Assembly: GCF_000972845.2 (NCBI RefSeq)
Contig: NC_040032.1
Location: forward strand, 7,662,251 to 7,726,250
Direction of reading: 5' to 3'
Length of the DNA: 64,000 bases
Origin: Larimichthys crocea
Taxonomy: Eukaryota > Chordata > Actinopteri > Sciaenidae
The position numbers and the translations under genes were made by a program. This document shows, in pieces, positions 1 through 9,486 of this stretch (the stretch's first letter is position 1; the number at the start of each line of letters is the position of its first letter). The notes under the pieces are model-generated. The model was not told the origin of the DNA, made no database searches, and worked only from the letters and a program-made list of their open reading frames with translations.

Positions 1-1206
1 GGTTCCTGTATTGATTAAATGTTAGTAGAATTTTTTTTAAAAGCAAAAAAATGACAATGACAACATGATGGATGACACTGGCCAGGATCTCAGGATAAAT
101 GACGTGTGTGTGAATTGATAGCAGTTTGTGCTGTTCAAGAGGGGAGAGGTGAGGAAGACAGTAAGGCCAATTTATTAAACCACTCAAGAGGAAACTGGTT
201 GAATCTTAAAGGGGTCAAGGTCCTGTCGTGACTCTGCAATCCTCTTTCCTCCACTGTATTCTTCCATCAACTGACCTATTGATTATCTATTCTGAGAGAG
301 GACTGTATGTTACACTATAACCAACATGGTAAAAGTTTTATTTTATGAAATAATAGCATCTCTACTCGTAGAACTTTGTTTAGGATTAGTTTTTGCAAAG
401 TTGCATGAAGATGGATGTTCTCACAAATGTAGATGTCAAGTTGTTAAGATTTAATGCCGACAAGCATTAAACCTGAAGCCTGTTGTACGATACTGACAGT
501 GATTCATTGAAAATTGGCGCACCATAGAGTCATGGTGTGTCTGTGCTGACACACAAAGTGAATTTAAAGCTGCTCGGAAATGTGGCCTTGACAATTAGAG
601 ACTCCACGAGAGCCAGCTAATGTCGCTGTGCCATTAGCCACACAGGGAAACTTTAGTGGGGCTCGGTAAGTGAAATGTCGATAACAAGGCATAATGATCA
701 TGGAAACAGATGTGGTCAAAGAGATGTGTACAATAGTGGAGAACGCCAATGAATAAATGAATGTGGCAACTAAAAAGGAACATGTATCAGCCTGCATTGT
801 TGGCAGATAATCACAAACAATGGGCGAGTTGACACAGTCGTTTCACTCATCTGATCCCGAGTATGCCCATTGTTAGTGTTCAGCGTTTGAATATGGCGAG
901 TCAAACACGCTGAGGATAAACACTTGACGGTGTCACATAAAATGCTGCAGTGAGCCTGCAGAGTGTCTCATATGTCATGAGCTCCTCCAGCATGTGAACT
1001 ACCTCTTCATTATTCTGCGCCTTGTAAAGCACGCTCCATAACAGCTCCTTTATATGATTCCGAAGTAAAGTATTCTATTTTAATAACTCAGCAGCAAACA
1101 GCTATTAACACACATTTAATCTTAAAGCAATGCTTATGGGGAACATTTTGGATTTGTAGTCTAACATCATAGCAAGGATGGAATTTTATGATGGATACTT
1201 TACATT
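1..1206. other. Unique intergenic DNA, no gene seen
   Basis: AT-rich sequence without a sustained reading frame, recognisable protein similarity or repeat family that I can name. It ends at a 100-N assembly gap. Confidence 0.5.
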
Positions 1207-1306
1207 NNNNNNNNNNNNNNNNNNNNNNNNNNNNNNNNNNNNNNNNNNNNNNNNNNNNNNNNNNNNNNNNNNNNNNNNNNNNNNNNNNNNNNNNNNNNNN
1301 NNNNNN
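1207..1306. other. Assembly gap (100 N)
   Basis: A run of exactly 100 N, the usual placeholder for a gap of unknown size. Reading frames crossing it are artefacts. Confidence 0.99.
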
Positions 1307-1420
1307 TCGATCCCATCTTTGTAGAATCTTTCCCGGTGTTTTGCTTCCATCACATCAGCACCACAGATGCTTCGTTGGTCCGTCTTGGTACCCAAACTGA
1401 ATCATTTGAATTCTGCCTGA

Positions 1421-1492
1421 TGAACACACAGGTGAACACAGGTGAACACACAGGTGAACACAGGTGAACACAGGTGAACACACAGGTGAACA
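1421..1492. repeat. Minisatellite, CAGGTGAACA units
   Basis: Tandem units of 10 to 12 bases (CAGGTGAACA with an optional extra CA) run straight into the next gap, so the array is longer than shown. Translated on the minus strand it gives the repetitive Cys-Val-His peptides seen in spurious frames here. Confidence 0.9.
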
Positions 1493-1592
1493 NNNNNNNN
1501 NNNNNNNNNNNNNNNNNNNNNNNNNNNNNNNNNNNNNNNNNNNNNNNNNNNNNNNNNNNNNNNNNNNNNNNNNNNNNNNNNNNNNNNNNNNN
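1493..1592. other. Assembly gap (100 N)
   Basis: A run of 100 N next to the CAGGTGAACA array. The array probably caused the break. Confidence 0.99.
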
Positions 1593-1971
1593 TCAGTGTG
1601 TCCATAATACAAAGTTCCGGCTGACTCACCCCCGTCTCACGTTTTTATCTCACGCCACATCAGAGGAAGTCCTAAAGCCACTCGTGAAAACTGAATTCAT
1701 AAAACTGAAGGTCTTGCAGAAATGTAACCACTGGTGTTTGTTGCCCACATCTTCTCTCCTATGACTTTACATCACACACCAGCTGAATCAATATGTGCCT
1801 CCAAACTCAGAGAACCGATGTCTGTAACTTCATGAATTACTTAGACCTCAGACATGGTTTAGTTTAACCAGTTCAACCAGTTTAACTGTTTAACTGCGTA
1901 AAGCAGCAGTCTGAATTACATTCTGGAGGAGTCGTTCTCAACCTAGGATGAGGATCCCTAAGGGGGTCAAC

Positions 1972-2071
1972 NNNNNNNNNNNNNNNNNNNNNNNNNNNNN
2001 NNNNNNNNNNNNNNNNNNNNNNNNNNNNNNNNNNNNNNNNNNNNNNNNNNNNNNNNNNNNNNNNNNNNNNN
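1972..2071. other. Assembly gap (100 N)
   Basis: A run of 100 N immediately before a 41-bp tandem repeat. Confidence 0.99.
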
Positions 2072-2190
2072 GGAGATCAACTCCGAGGGCCTCAAACCCA
2101 GTAGAATTTACGAAGTACCTGCTTCGAGGGCCTCAAACCCAGTAGAATTCAGGGGCCTTGAACTCCCCGGGCCTCAAACCCAGCCGCCAA
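2072..2190. repeat. 41-bp tandem repeat, GGGCCTCAAACCCAG core
   Basis: The core CCTCAAACCCA recurs at 2090, 2131 and 2172, a period of 41 bases. The array abuts the preceding gap, so more units are likely missing. Confidence 0.85.
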
Positions 2191-2609
2191 CCCAGGGCAC
2201 CGTCTTCGCGTCCAATGACGGCTTTGTCCGCCACGACCAAGGCAGTCTGTTATTTATCTTTTTTGCCAATTGAGGTATTTCACACTTTTTTTCACTCAAA
2301 ACTTTATTTCTGGCCGTTTACCAAACTTTGCAACGATCTCACGCTTTAAATTTAGAGACTTCACACTCACAGATCCAGGAAACTTAATTTGGTATTTTCA
2401 ATATGCAGAATTCGAGAACAGAACAGGCTTCTGCTCACCATATTTAGACCGGTCCGTGTCCTGTCTCGCTTCTGTGTCATCTTTTAAGCCAAAACCAGCT
2501 CTACCTGCATCCCGGACGAGCCCCCAAAACTGTTGAGGCAATCTTAATTCACCTCCCCGAATTGGTTGATGCAGGATGAGCACTCAGAAGACGTGGATTT
2601 GATGGATTT
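2191..2609. other. Unique stretch, no gene seen
   Basis: Overlapping short frames on both strands show no domain, codon bias or splice context. I see nothing else here. Confidence 0.4.
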
Positions 2610-2870
2610 CGTGGATTGATGCGCTAGCTGTTAACATTAGCATGTTAACATTAGCATTGTTAGCGCTAATGCGCTAGCAGTTACCATTACCATGTTAGCA
2701 TTACCATGTTAACGTTGATGCGCTAGCAATCCATGTTAGCATTTTAGCATTAGCATGTTAGCATTTGCAATTAGCATTAGCATGTTAGCGCTGAAGTGCT
2801 AGCAGTTAGCATTAGCATGTTAACATTAGCATTTTGGCTTTAACATGTTAATCTTAGGATGTTAATATGC
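2610..2870. repeat. GTTAGC/GTTAAC minisatellite array 1
   Basis: Degenerate units built from GTTAGCATTAGCAT and ATGTTAACATTAGC, interrupted by GCGCTAGCAGTTA. The same family recurs at 4556 and 6480. The array decays into the 5' end of the L2 element that follows. Confidence 0.9.
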
Positions 2871-3130
2871 TGTGATTTAGCGACGACGACGTGCTTTGCG
2901 ATAACGTATTGTGTCACTTCCGGTTATCGGTGTTGTTGCCACGGTGCTCTCTGCTCTGCTCACCTGAACAGATTTTCGTGTATTTCTCACATCAGCGACT
3001 ATCTACTTATCTCTGCACTATCCTTTGACTTGTTCTGTCTGTGCACGAACAGGTCTCTTAACTCTAGTAACCACTATCTGATAGTTTCACCAGTTTCTGT
3101 TAACTAACATTAACTAGCCTAGCTATAGCA

Positions 3131-3986
3131 ATGGCGTCTCTCTCCTCTCCTCCTCTCTCCTCTCCTCCTCTCTCCTGCCCTGTGTGCCACATGTTCAGTT
3201 ACTCCTCGTCCTCCTTTAGTGATAATGGTACTTGTAATAAGTGTAGTTTATTTGTAGCTTTGGAGGCGAGGGTCAGTGAGTTAGAGGCACGGTACCGCAC
3301 CACCGAACAGTCAGTAGCTCAGATAGTTAGCCAGTCCCCTGTAGCAGGTAACTTCAGCTAGCCGTCCCCCGGTAGTTCCCGAGCAGCCGGGAGGCTGGGT
3401 GACTGTTCGAAGGAGGCATAGCCCCAAACTGAAGCCCACGGTACACCACCAACCGCTCCACGTTTCAAACAGATTTTCCCCGCTCAGCGACACACCCGCT
3501 GAGAGGCCAACTCTGGTCATTGGCAGCTCCATAGTCCGAAACGTGAAGTTAGCGACACCGGGGGCCATAGTTAAATGCATCCCGGGGGCCAGAGCGGGCG
3601 ACATCGAGTCTTTTTTGAAACTGCTGGCTAAGGATAAGCGTAAATACAGTAAGATTGTTATTCACGTCGGCGGTAATGACACCCGGTTACGCCAATCGGA
3701 GGTCACTAAAATTAATGTTTCATCGGTGTGTGAATACGCCAAAACGATGTCGGACTCCGTAGTTTTCTCTGGTCCCCTCCCCAATGTGACCAGTGATGAC
3801 ATGTTTAGCCGCATGTCGTCATTTCACCGCTGGCTGTCGAGGTGGTGTCCAGCAAACGATGTGGGCTTCATAGACAATTGGACACCTTTCTGGGGAAAAC
3901 CTGGTCTGATTAGGAGAGACGGCATCCATCCCACTTTGGATGGAGCAGCTCTCATATCTAGAAATATCGCCAAGTGTATTAGCTGA
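3131..3986 (+). pseudogene. L2 ORF1: zinc-ribbon, coiled-coil and SGNH esterase, frameshifted
   Basis: ORF1 of CR1/L2 LINEs binds element RNA, and in this lineage it carries an SGNH-hydrolase (esterase) domain. The start ATG at 3131 opens a frame with a serine/proline run, two CxxC pairs (CPVC and CNKC) suggesting a zinc ribbon, and a short coiled coil ([13 protein letters not shown]). That frame stops at 3361. A 17-bp deletion near 3346, seen by comparison with the reverse copy at 35.3-36.1 kb, shifts the reading. The esterase follows in another frame from about 3399 to 3986: GSS nucleophile block near 3523, GGND near 3668 and DGIH near 3918. All catalytic blocks survive, so the domain decayed little after the frame broke. 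Confidence 0.88.
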
Positions 3987-4134
3987 CCAAAACCATGTCG
4001 ACAACCCAGAGTTGAGACCAGGAAGCAGAGCTGCAGTCTTACACGCTTCTCTGCGCCTCCATTAGAGCAGTTGCCCACCCAGTCCTTTAGTATAGAGACT
4101 GTGTCCGTCCCCCGACCAGCTACATTATTTAGAT

Positions 4135-4220
4135 AAAACAAACAGAAGAGGAGTTCATCATAAAACCTTAATAAAAAAAAACAAACAGAAGAGGAGTTCA
4201 TCATAAAACCTTAATAAAAA
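4135..4220 (+). repeat. 43-bp tandem duplication in the L2 inter-ORF spacer
   Basis: Two head-to-tail 43-base units, anchored by CAAACAGAAGAGGAG at 4139 and 4182, lie between ORF1 and the endonuclease frame. The reverse L2 copy ends within this sequence. Confidence 0.85.
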
Positions 4221-4244
4221 TTAAACCAACATCTCCAACAGTCC

Positions 4245-4555
4245 AAAATAAGAGAATTAAATGTGGACTCCCGAATATCAGGTCTTTGTCATCTAAATCT
4301 GTCTTAGTCAATGAATTAATATCTGATTATGATATTGATTTGTTCTGTCTCACTGAAACCTGGCTGCAGGAGGATGAATATGTTGAAAGTCTTGTTCTTA
4401 GCCTCACTCACCCAACCTGGAAAACATCGCAGCCAATTTTATTTGTTACAGTATATCGAGCTCCTGGTCCTTATTCTAAATTTTTATCTGAATTTGCAGA
4501 ATTTGCATCAGGCTTGATCCTTAAAACAGATAAAGTAATTATTGTAGGTGCATGT
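4245..4555 (+). pseudogene. L2 ORF2 endonuclease fragment
   Basis: This is the start of the ORF2 polyprotein, whose apurinic endonuclease nicks the genomic target. The clearest frame, 4286-4558, reads [13 protein letters not shown] with the Glu of the conserved TETW motif, then VYRAPGP, and stops at IIVG just where the family normally has its Asp-Phe-Asn catalytic block. The first residues lie in another frame, so at least one indel separates them. Residues between LQEDEY and the VYRAPGP block are fewer than usual for the family, suggesting an internal deletion. Beyond 4555 the sequence is minisatellite. It cannot be active. Confidence 0.8.
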
Positions 4556-4640
4556 TAGCATTAGCATGTTAACATTAGCATGTTAGCGCTGATGCGCTAG
4601 CAGTTAGCATTACAATGTTAACATTAGCATGTTAGCGGTA
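4556..4640. repeat. GTTAGC minisatellite array 2
   Basis: The same GTTAGCATTAGCATGTTAAC units as at 2610 begin at the base where the L2 endonuclease ends, so the L2 fragment sits between two arrays of one family. Confidence 0.88.
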
Positions 4641-4654
4641 GCAATTAACACCAG

Positions 4655-4745
4655 AAAAATTTCTAAAGAAATTTTGAGTGTGCCTGACTCTGGCCTCGTC
4701 TGCCCCATACATTATTACTGACACTGCTCAGAAAATTCAGTATTA
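4655..4745 (+). repeat. Dispersed 90-bp repeat X, copy 1
   Basis: It begins TTTCTAAAGAAATTTTGAGT and matches 6298-6385 in the same orientation with a few substitutions. One copy lies just after a GTTAGC array and the other just before the next. No coding content. Confidence 0.8.
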
Positions 4746-4819
4746 ATACAACAAGCTGTGTCATCATTGCCTTTTTACTGGGCTCTTATTTTGAAGGGAC
4801 TCTTATTTTGAAAAACTTG

Positions 4820-4960
4820 TCCTGTGTATGTGTGTGTGCGTGCATCTGTGCTTGTTCTGTCTGTGTGTGTGTGTGTGTGTGCGTCTGCCTGTCTGTCTGC
4901 CTGTGTGTGGTGTGTCTGTCTCTCTATCTATGTGTCTGTGTTTATGTCTGCGAGAGACAA
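4820..4960. repeat. TG/CTGT-rich microsatellite tract
   Basis: (TG)n with CTGT and CTAT interruptions. Low complexity, no gene. Confidence 0.85.
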
Positions 4961-5041
4961 GGATAAAATGGCCGACAATAAAAATGTAGTCTTGATAGTC
5001 TGATATCATACACAGACTTCAAAAAAGTTATTCAAAGGCAT

Positions 5042-5190
5042 GCTTGAGGTTGCCAAGAAACCAGGGTGAGCTGCAGGTCAGAGTAATTAGTCGCAGGTGC
5101 TGCATGCACTGTGTCTGTCCCACTGAGATGCACAGTATATGTCTGAATGATCCCCCTAGAAGGTGGCCAAAAACAACCTATAAGGTTGTT
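5042..5190 (+). repeat. Dispersed repeat Y, copy 1
   Basis: GCTTGAGGTTGCCAAG followed by a core from 5086 (ATTAGTCGCAGGTGCTGCAT) matches 5352-5529. The downstream edge holds a small hairpin: AACAACCT and AGGTTGTT separated by three bases. Confidence 0.8.
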
Positions 5191-5351
5191 TATAACAACC
5201 TATAAGGTATGCCTAGCGCTAACGTGCTAGCTGCTCTGCTGTCTCTGTCTGCCATTTTAGACAGACAAGTTCAAATTAAGTGCCAAGAACTACTAAAATG
5301 GCTGCCGCTCGGCTTCTGCCTGCTGGCCCCTTCCCCCTCTCCTCCTTCAAG

Positions 5352-5529
5352 CAGGCTGAGGTTGCCAAGCAACCAGGACCTAATCAGCAGCAGCTAATCT
5401 GCACCTGTTAGAATTAACATGAGCATGTCAATTAGTCGCAGGTGCTGCATGCACTGTCTGTCCCACTGAGATGCACAGTATATGTCTGAATGATCCCCCT
5501 TGAACGTGGCCAAAAAAAACCTATAAGGT
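5352..5529 (+). repeat. Dispersed repeat Y, copy 2
   Basis: Second copy of the unit at 5042, with its core at 5431-5529. The following sequence contains GTGCCAAGTTTCAGGTGAA, which I associate with teleost non-coding repeats. Confidence 0.78.
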
Positions 5530-6297
5530 ATGCATCAAACCAAAATCTGAAATGACCAGAAGAATGCTCGTCTTGTGTATAATGTCTGTGCCAAGTTTCA
5601 GGTGAAAATTGTATAAACTTTGGCCTCAAGAGTCAGAGCAAGCACAGATGCTCCCTGCTCCTTCCGGAAATATTCTCTGCTCCAAAATACATGGGAGTCT
5701 ATGAAGCTGTGGGGGGGGGAGTAGTCGATCAATTAGCGCGTAGCGAGCCAAAACTATAACAGAGACAGCTTCAACAGTGTTATCACTGCGACCGCCTCGA
5801 ATTTTCCTACGTTTGAGGGTATAATCATGTCTGTAGCTGGGCATTTGAGGCCTCCATAGTCGAAAACTCTAGCTGATGATGTCATCACTCTAGGAAACCA
5901 CATACATACTCATTATAAACGCAGAATTTGAGTACAAACCTGCTCAACTTTGAGCCTTGATAGTTTAAAAAAGATTTTGAAAAAAGTTAAATAAGAGTTT
6001 AATAGTTGAAGAGTTTGTGTACAGTCTGTAGTATTAGTAGAAGTTGTTGAAATTGTAGAATGTTTGTAGAAGTTTTGTAGAATGATTTGAAGTTTGTGTA
6101 ATGCATTTTAATAGGGAAAATATTTGCAGAAAAAGTTTAATAATTTGTAGAATATTAATAGTAGAATGTAGAAAAGTAATAGCAGGAGTGGCATGAATGA
6201 GCTGAATCTAGTGGTATAATTTTTATTTTTGTGGGACAAAATTTGTAGTTTGTAGTTACGCGGCAAAAAAGGCATGGAAGAAGAAAAATAACTAGAA
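5530..6297. other. Non-coding part of the composite repeat region
   Basis: A run of G near 5711, then AT-rich sequence with recurring TTTGTAGAA and AGTTTG words. No protein similarity. Confidence 0.45.
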
Positions 6298-6385
6298 AAT
6301 TTCTAAAGATATTTTGAGTGTGCGTGACTCTGGCCCCGTCGTCCCCATGCATTATTACTGACACTGCTCAGCAAATTCAGTACTA
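6298..6385 (+). repeat. Dispersed 90-bp repeat X, copy 2
   Basis: Direct repeat of 4655-4745 (TTTCTAAAGATATTTTGAGT start, AAATTCAGTACTA end), lying upstream of the third GTTAGC array. Confidence 0.8.
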
Positions 6386-6479
6386 GAAAAGAAATTTTGA
6401 GAGTGACGAGTGGGCTGTTGCTGGGGGTCTGTATCCAAAAAGCACACCTCAAACGGTCATTTTTAACATGTTTATTTAG

Positions 6480-6760
6480 ACACAGGAGCAGCTAGCGCTT
6501 ACATGCTAGCAATTAACATTAGCATGTTAACATTAGCATGTTAACACTCATGCACTAGCATTTAACATTAGCATGTTATCACTGATGCGCTAGCAGTTAG
6601 CATTAGCATGTTAGCATTAGCATGTTAACATTAGCATGTTAACACTGATGCGCTAGCAGTTAACATTAGCATGTTAACATTAGCATGTTAACACTGATGC
6701 GCTAGCAGTTAGCATTAGCATGTTAACATTACCTGTTAGCATTAGCATGTTAACACTGAT
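6480..6760. repeat. GTTAGC/GTTAAC minisatellite array 3
   Basis: The most regular of the three arrays. A higher-order unit of about 50 to 60 bases joins GCGCTAGCAGTTA with two or three GCATGTTAACATTA blocks. It stops where the SINE at 6761 begins. Confidence 0.9.
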
Positions 6761-7419
6761 GGTAAATGGACTGTACTTATATACAGTCGTCCCTCGCTAT
6801 ATCGCGGTTCACTTTTCGCGGACTCGCTGTTTCGCGGATTTTTATCAGTGTAATTTTGCATGCTTTTTTTTTACTGCGTACTGTACAGTATGAGCACGCA
6901 TTGTGTTCTGCGTCCTAAATTGGCTAAGGGAGAACCGCACTGCGTCCTGATTAAGGAAGTACTGTACAAAATGCGTGTAAAAAGGTGTATAAAAGTGTGT
7001 GGTTAGGGGTTTTACGGCCTTAAAACATGTATAATAATTGTAAAACTTACTTCACGGATTTCGTTTATTGCGAGCTATTTTTAGAACGCATCCCCCGCGA
7101 TAAACGAGGGACCACTGTAGCGCCTTTCTAGTCTTCTGACCACTCAAAGCGCTCTACACTACATATCTCATTCACCCCATTCACACACATTCATACACTG
7201 ATGGCATTGGCTACCATGCAAGGTGCCAACTGCTCATCAGTTTAAGGATTTAAGCATTCATACACATTCATACACTGATGGCACAGCCTTTGGGAGCAAC
7301 TTGGGGTTCAGTATCTTGCCCAAGGACACTTCAGCATGCAGACCGGGGAGCCGGGGAACGAACCGCCGATCATCTGATTAGTGGACGACCCGCTCTGCCT
7401 GTGAGCCACAGCCGCCCCA
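6761..7419 (-). mobile_element. tRNA-derived SINE, split by a MITE
   Basis: On the minus strand the element begins near 7419 with a tRNA-like head: GGCGGCTGTGGCTCACAGG resembles an A box and GGCGGTTCGTTCCCCGG a B box. It ends in TATATAAGTACAGTCCATTT. Relatives lie at 23322-23540 (minus) and 63791-64000 (plus). A 334-bp MITE sits at 6784-7117 inside its tail end. Such SINEs are transcribed by RNA polymerase III and moved by a partner LINE; the partner is not evident here. Confidence 0.82.
6784..7117. mobile_element. pogo/Tigger-like MITE with TA target duplication
   Basis: The ends are imperfect inverted repeats: CAGTCGTCCCTCGCTATATC on the left and, read from the right, CAGTGGTCCCTCGTTTATCG. 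TA flanks both sides (6782-6783 and 7118-7119). The related SINE at 23322 reads TTATATAGCAC without an insert, giving the empty site. The interior has no transposase, so it is non-autonomous. A second copy lies at 41752 and a truncated third at 48797. Confidence 0.9.
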
Positions 7420-8957
7420 CTGGAAGAATCAACTGGAGCAAAAGTAAAATAACAAGCTAACTCTTGGTTAACAGAAACACCCAAATAACAACAGCTGCCA
7501 CAGTTTGTGAAAAGCCACCTAAATTGTAGCAGTGAAGAATTACTCAGTGCCAGCTGTGTGTGTGAGTGATGATGGGATGTGGGGGATGGGTCACACAGAA
7601 CTGTGGGCTCCTCTACACTCCATCACTGAAGCGTTTGATAGGCTGACTAAATCTACAGCTGTTGAATTTTAAACTGTAATGAATCATGGTGGCTCCGATA
7701 TAACTTATCTTACTCAATATCATCCTTCACCTCACTTGAGCTGCACTTAGGCTACTGTAGTGACACTAATAGATGCAAATATATGACTATGACTTACTCT
7801 ACAGACAGCAACAGAGGAAAGTTTTAAACTTGATATTAGCCTTTTAAATGAGGGCTGGGACTTCAAGTGTTGCACTGTGTCTGTTTTGCTTGTTCTAGTA
7901 AAACTTGACCTCTACCCTGCTGGACCCTCAGTGACTCCATAATTACACATGTAAGTTACACAGCTGGGCTCTGTGTGAAGCTGTTAGAATGCAAGAGGAA
8001 AACCAAATATACTGATGATACACAGTACGTCTGATATTTCTGCTGTAAAACATGAAAAAGACTAACTATATTATAGTCAACTGACACCACAAGAGCAGTC
8101 TGCAATCAGATTAGAGTCCTAGACATCACAAGAAGAGAGCAAAATTGGACTAAATGATTTGTTACCCAACACAGCAGACAGAGCACAGTCAAGCAGAGTT
8201 GCTGTGTGTGTGTTCAAGAGCTGCAACATGTTAACTCTACCTAATTAGTATGCATAAGACCACAATGTGATTGGTTGTGCACGTTGGTAGATTTTCTAGC
8301 GGTATATTTAAAATTGTGGAACAAAAAAAGAAACACCCATCCACCATGACCTCCTATATGAAGTTCCTGTGCTTCCATCATCATAACCCCCCGAGACTTG
8401 TGCTTCTTTTATTTCAAACAATCTATCAAACAATCAAAACCGAACCTCATAGTTATGTTGCCTAAATCCAACCAGCTGTGACCGTTTCACAGCATTCATG
8501 TACATAGCTGACGCAGCAATGATAGCAAATAGGGTACCAATGAATGAGCTCCATTCTTGACCTTTATATTAGGTACTCGGCAACTGGCGTACCTCAGTTT
8601 TGAAGTAACTTACACTGAGTTACAAGTCAGAATGCAAGTCTTAAGTCTTACAAGTCTGAATGAATGAAGTGACATAAGATTCATTTATTACATTAAACTG
8701 TCCTGCAGATGTTAAGAAAGTTGTGTCAGTCCTTAAGTGTCTGCAGAGAGACCTGTGTGAAATCCTCCTCAACATCCTCAAGTGATGTCATTTAAGTCAG
8801 CATCAGTTGAGAGCTGCAGAATAAAGGAATGTCAGAGAATGAAGAAAGAAATATGGTGTGCAATGTTTACTGAGTGATTTCTTTAGACTCATGTGGGCAG
8901 CAGAACTCCAAAACAAAAAAAGAAAAAAAAAAGAAAAGCCAGACTTTATCTGAGTAG
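7420..8957. other. Unique stretch, no gene seen
   Basis: No frame longer than about 64 codons and no recognisable domain. A purine-rich A/AAAAAG tract near 8910-8937 leads into the SINE that follows. Confidence 0.45.
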
Positions 8958-9330
8958 CAAGAAGAAGAAGAAGATATACTTTATTAATCCCTCAATGGGG
9001 AAATTCTTTTTTCACTCTATTTTATTTTGACATGCATTTTAACCCAGACACACACATGCAGTACAAGGTACAAGGTACAAGGGCTTATAGACATGCAAAT
9101 GTGGAGAGAGATGGTGGAGTGATGGGCAGCCCCCCTGAGAAGTGCCCAGCGAGCAGTTGTGGGGGATCGGTGCCTTGCTCAAGGGCACCTCAGCAGTGCC
9201 CAGGAGATGAACTGGCACGTCTCCAGCTACCAGTCCACCTTCCATAGTTTTGGTCCATGTGGGACTTGACTTGAACCGGCCACCCGCCGGTTTCCAAGCC
9301 AAGTCCCTATGGACTGAGCTACTGCCGCCT
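8958..9330 (-). mobile_element. tRNA-derived SINE with LINE-like tail
   Basis: Read on the minus strand it starts near 9330 with GGCGGCAGTAGCTCAGTCCA (A box) and has GGCCGGTTCAAGTC (B box) about 45 bases on. It ends in TTTCCCCATTGAGGGATTAA and a CTT microsatellite, a tail shared with a teleost LINE family. Full-length, about 373 bp. The open frames across it are by-products. Confidence 0.88.
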
Positions 9331-9336
9331 AAAAAC

Positions 9337-9486
9337 AGCTTCTGCTTTTCAGCTGGGCTAAATTGTCAGCTGTCTCCTTCCAGCATCACACTGTTCTTTG
9401 GTGTTGTTGTTTTTCCACGTTTCTCTTTTTCTGTTATGTTGTCATCACTCCTTTTATTCCACCACCAAATAGCTCCACATTTCCCC
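9337..9486 (+). repeat. 150-bp inverted repeat, left arm
   Basis: Reverse-complementary to 10986-11135 over 150 bases with only two substitutions by my reading and no indel. It begins seven bases after the SINE head at 9330. Both arms have an open frame with the same peptide, but codon context and flanks give no support for a gene. Confidence 0.92.

Larger units (their letters stand above)
2888..4555 (+). mobile_element. L2-type LINE, 5' half (5' UTR, ORF1, start of endonuclease)
   Basis: The segment matches the reverse-strand copy at 35090-36371 from the same first base (GACGTGCTTT) through the 5' UTR and ORF1. It continues into an inter-ORF spacer and the start of an apurinic endonuclease. 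It stops abruptly at 4555, exactly where a GTTAGC array resumes, so the reverse transcriptase and 3' tail are absent. LINEs normally lose their 5' ends; a copy keeping its 5' end and lacking its 3' half is unusual and points to a later deletion or recombination. Assignment to L2 (CR1/L2 group) rests on the esterase ORF1 and the LTETWL endonuclease motif. Confidence 0.85.

Noticed and set aside
1186..2145. Several open frames full of X residues
   Set aside because: They read through runs of N and have no meaning.
6480..6760. Regular repeats and spacers resembling a CRISPR array
   Set aside because: The units are contiguous and degenerate, with no unique spacers, and this is a vertebrate genome. 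It is a minisatellite.
9039..9302. 87-codon minus frame and 71-codon plus frame
   Set aside because: Both lie in a tRNA-derived SINE.
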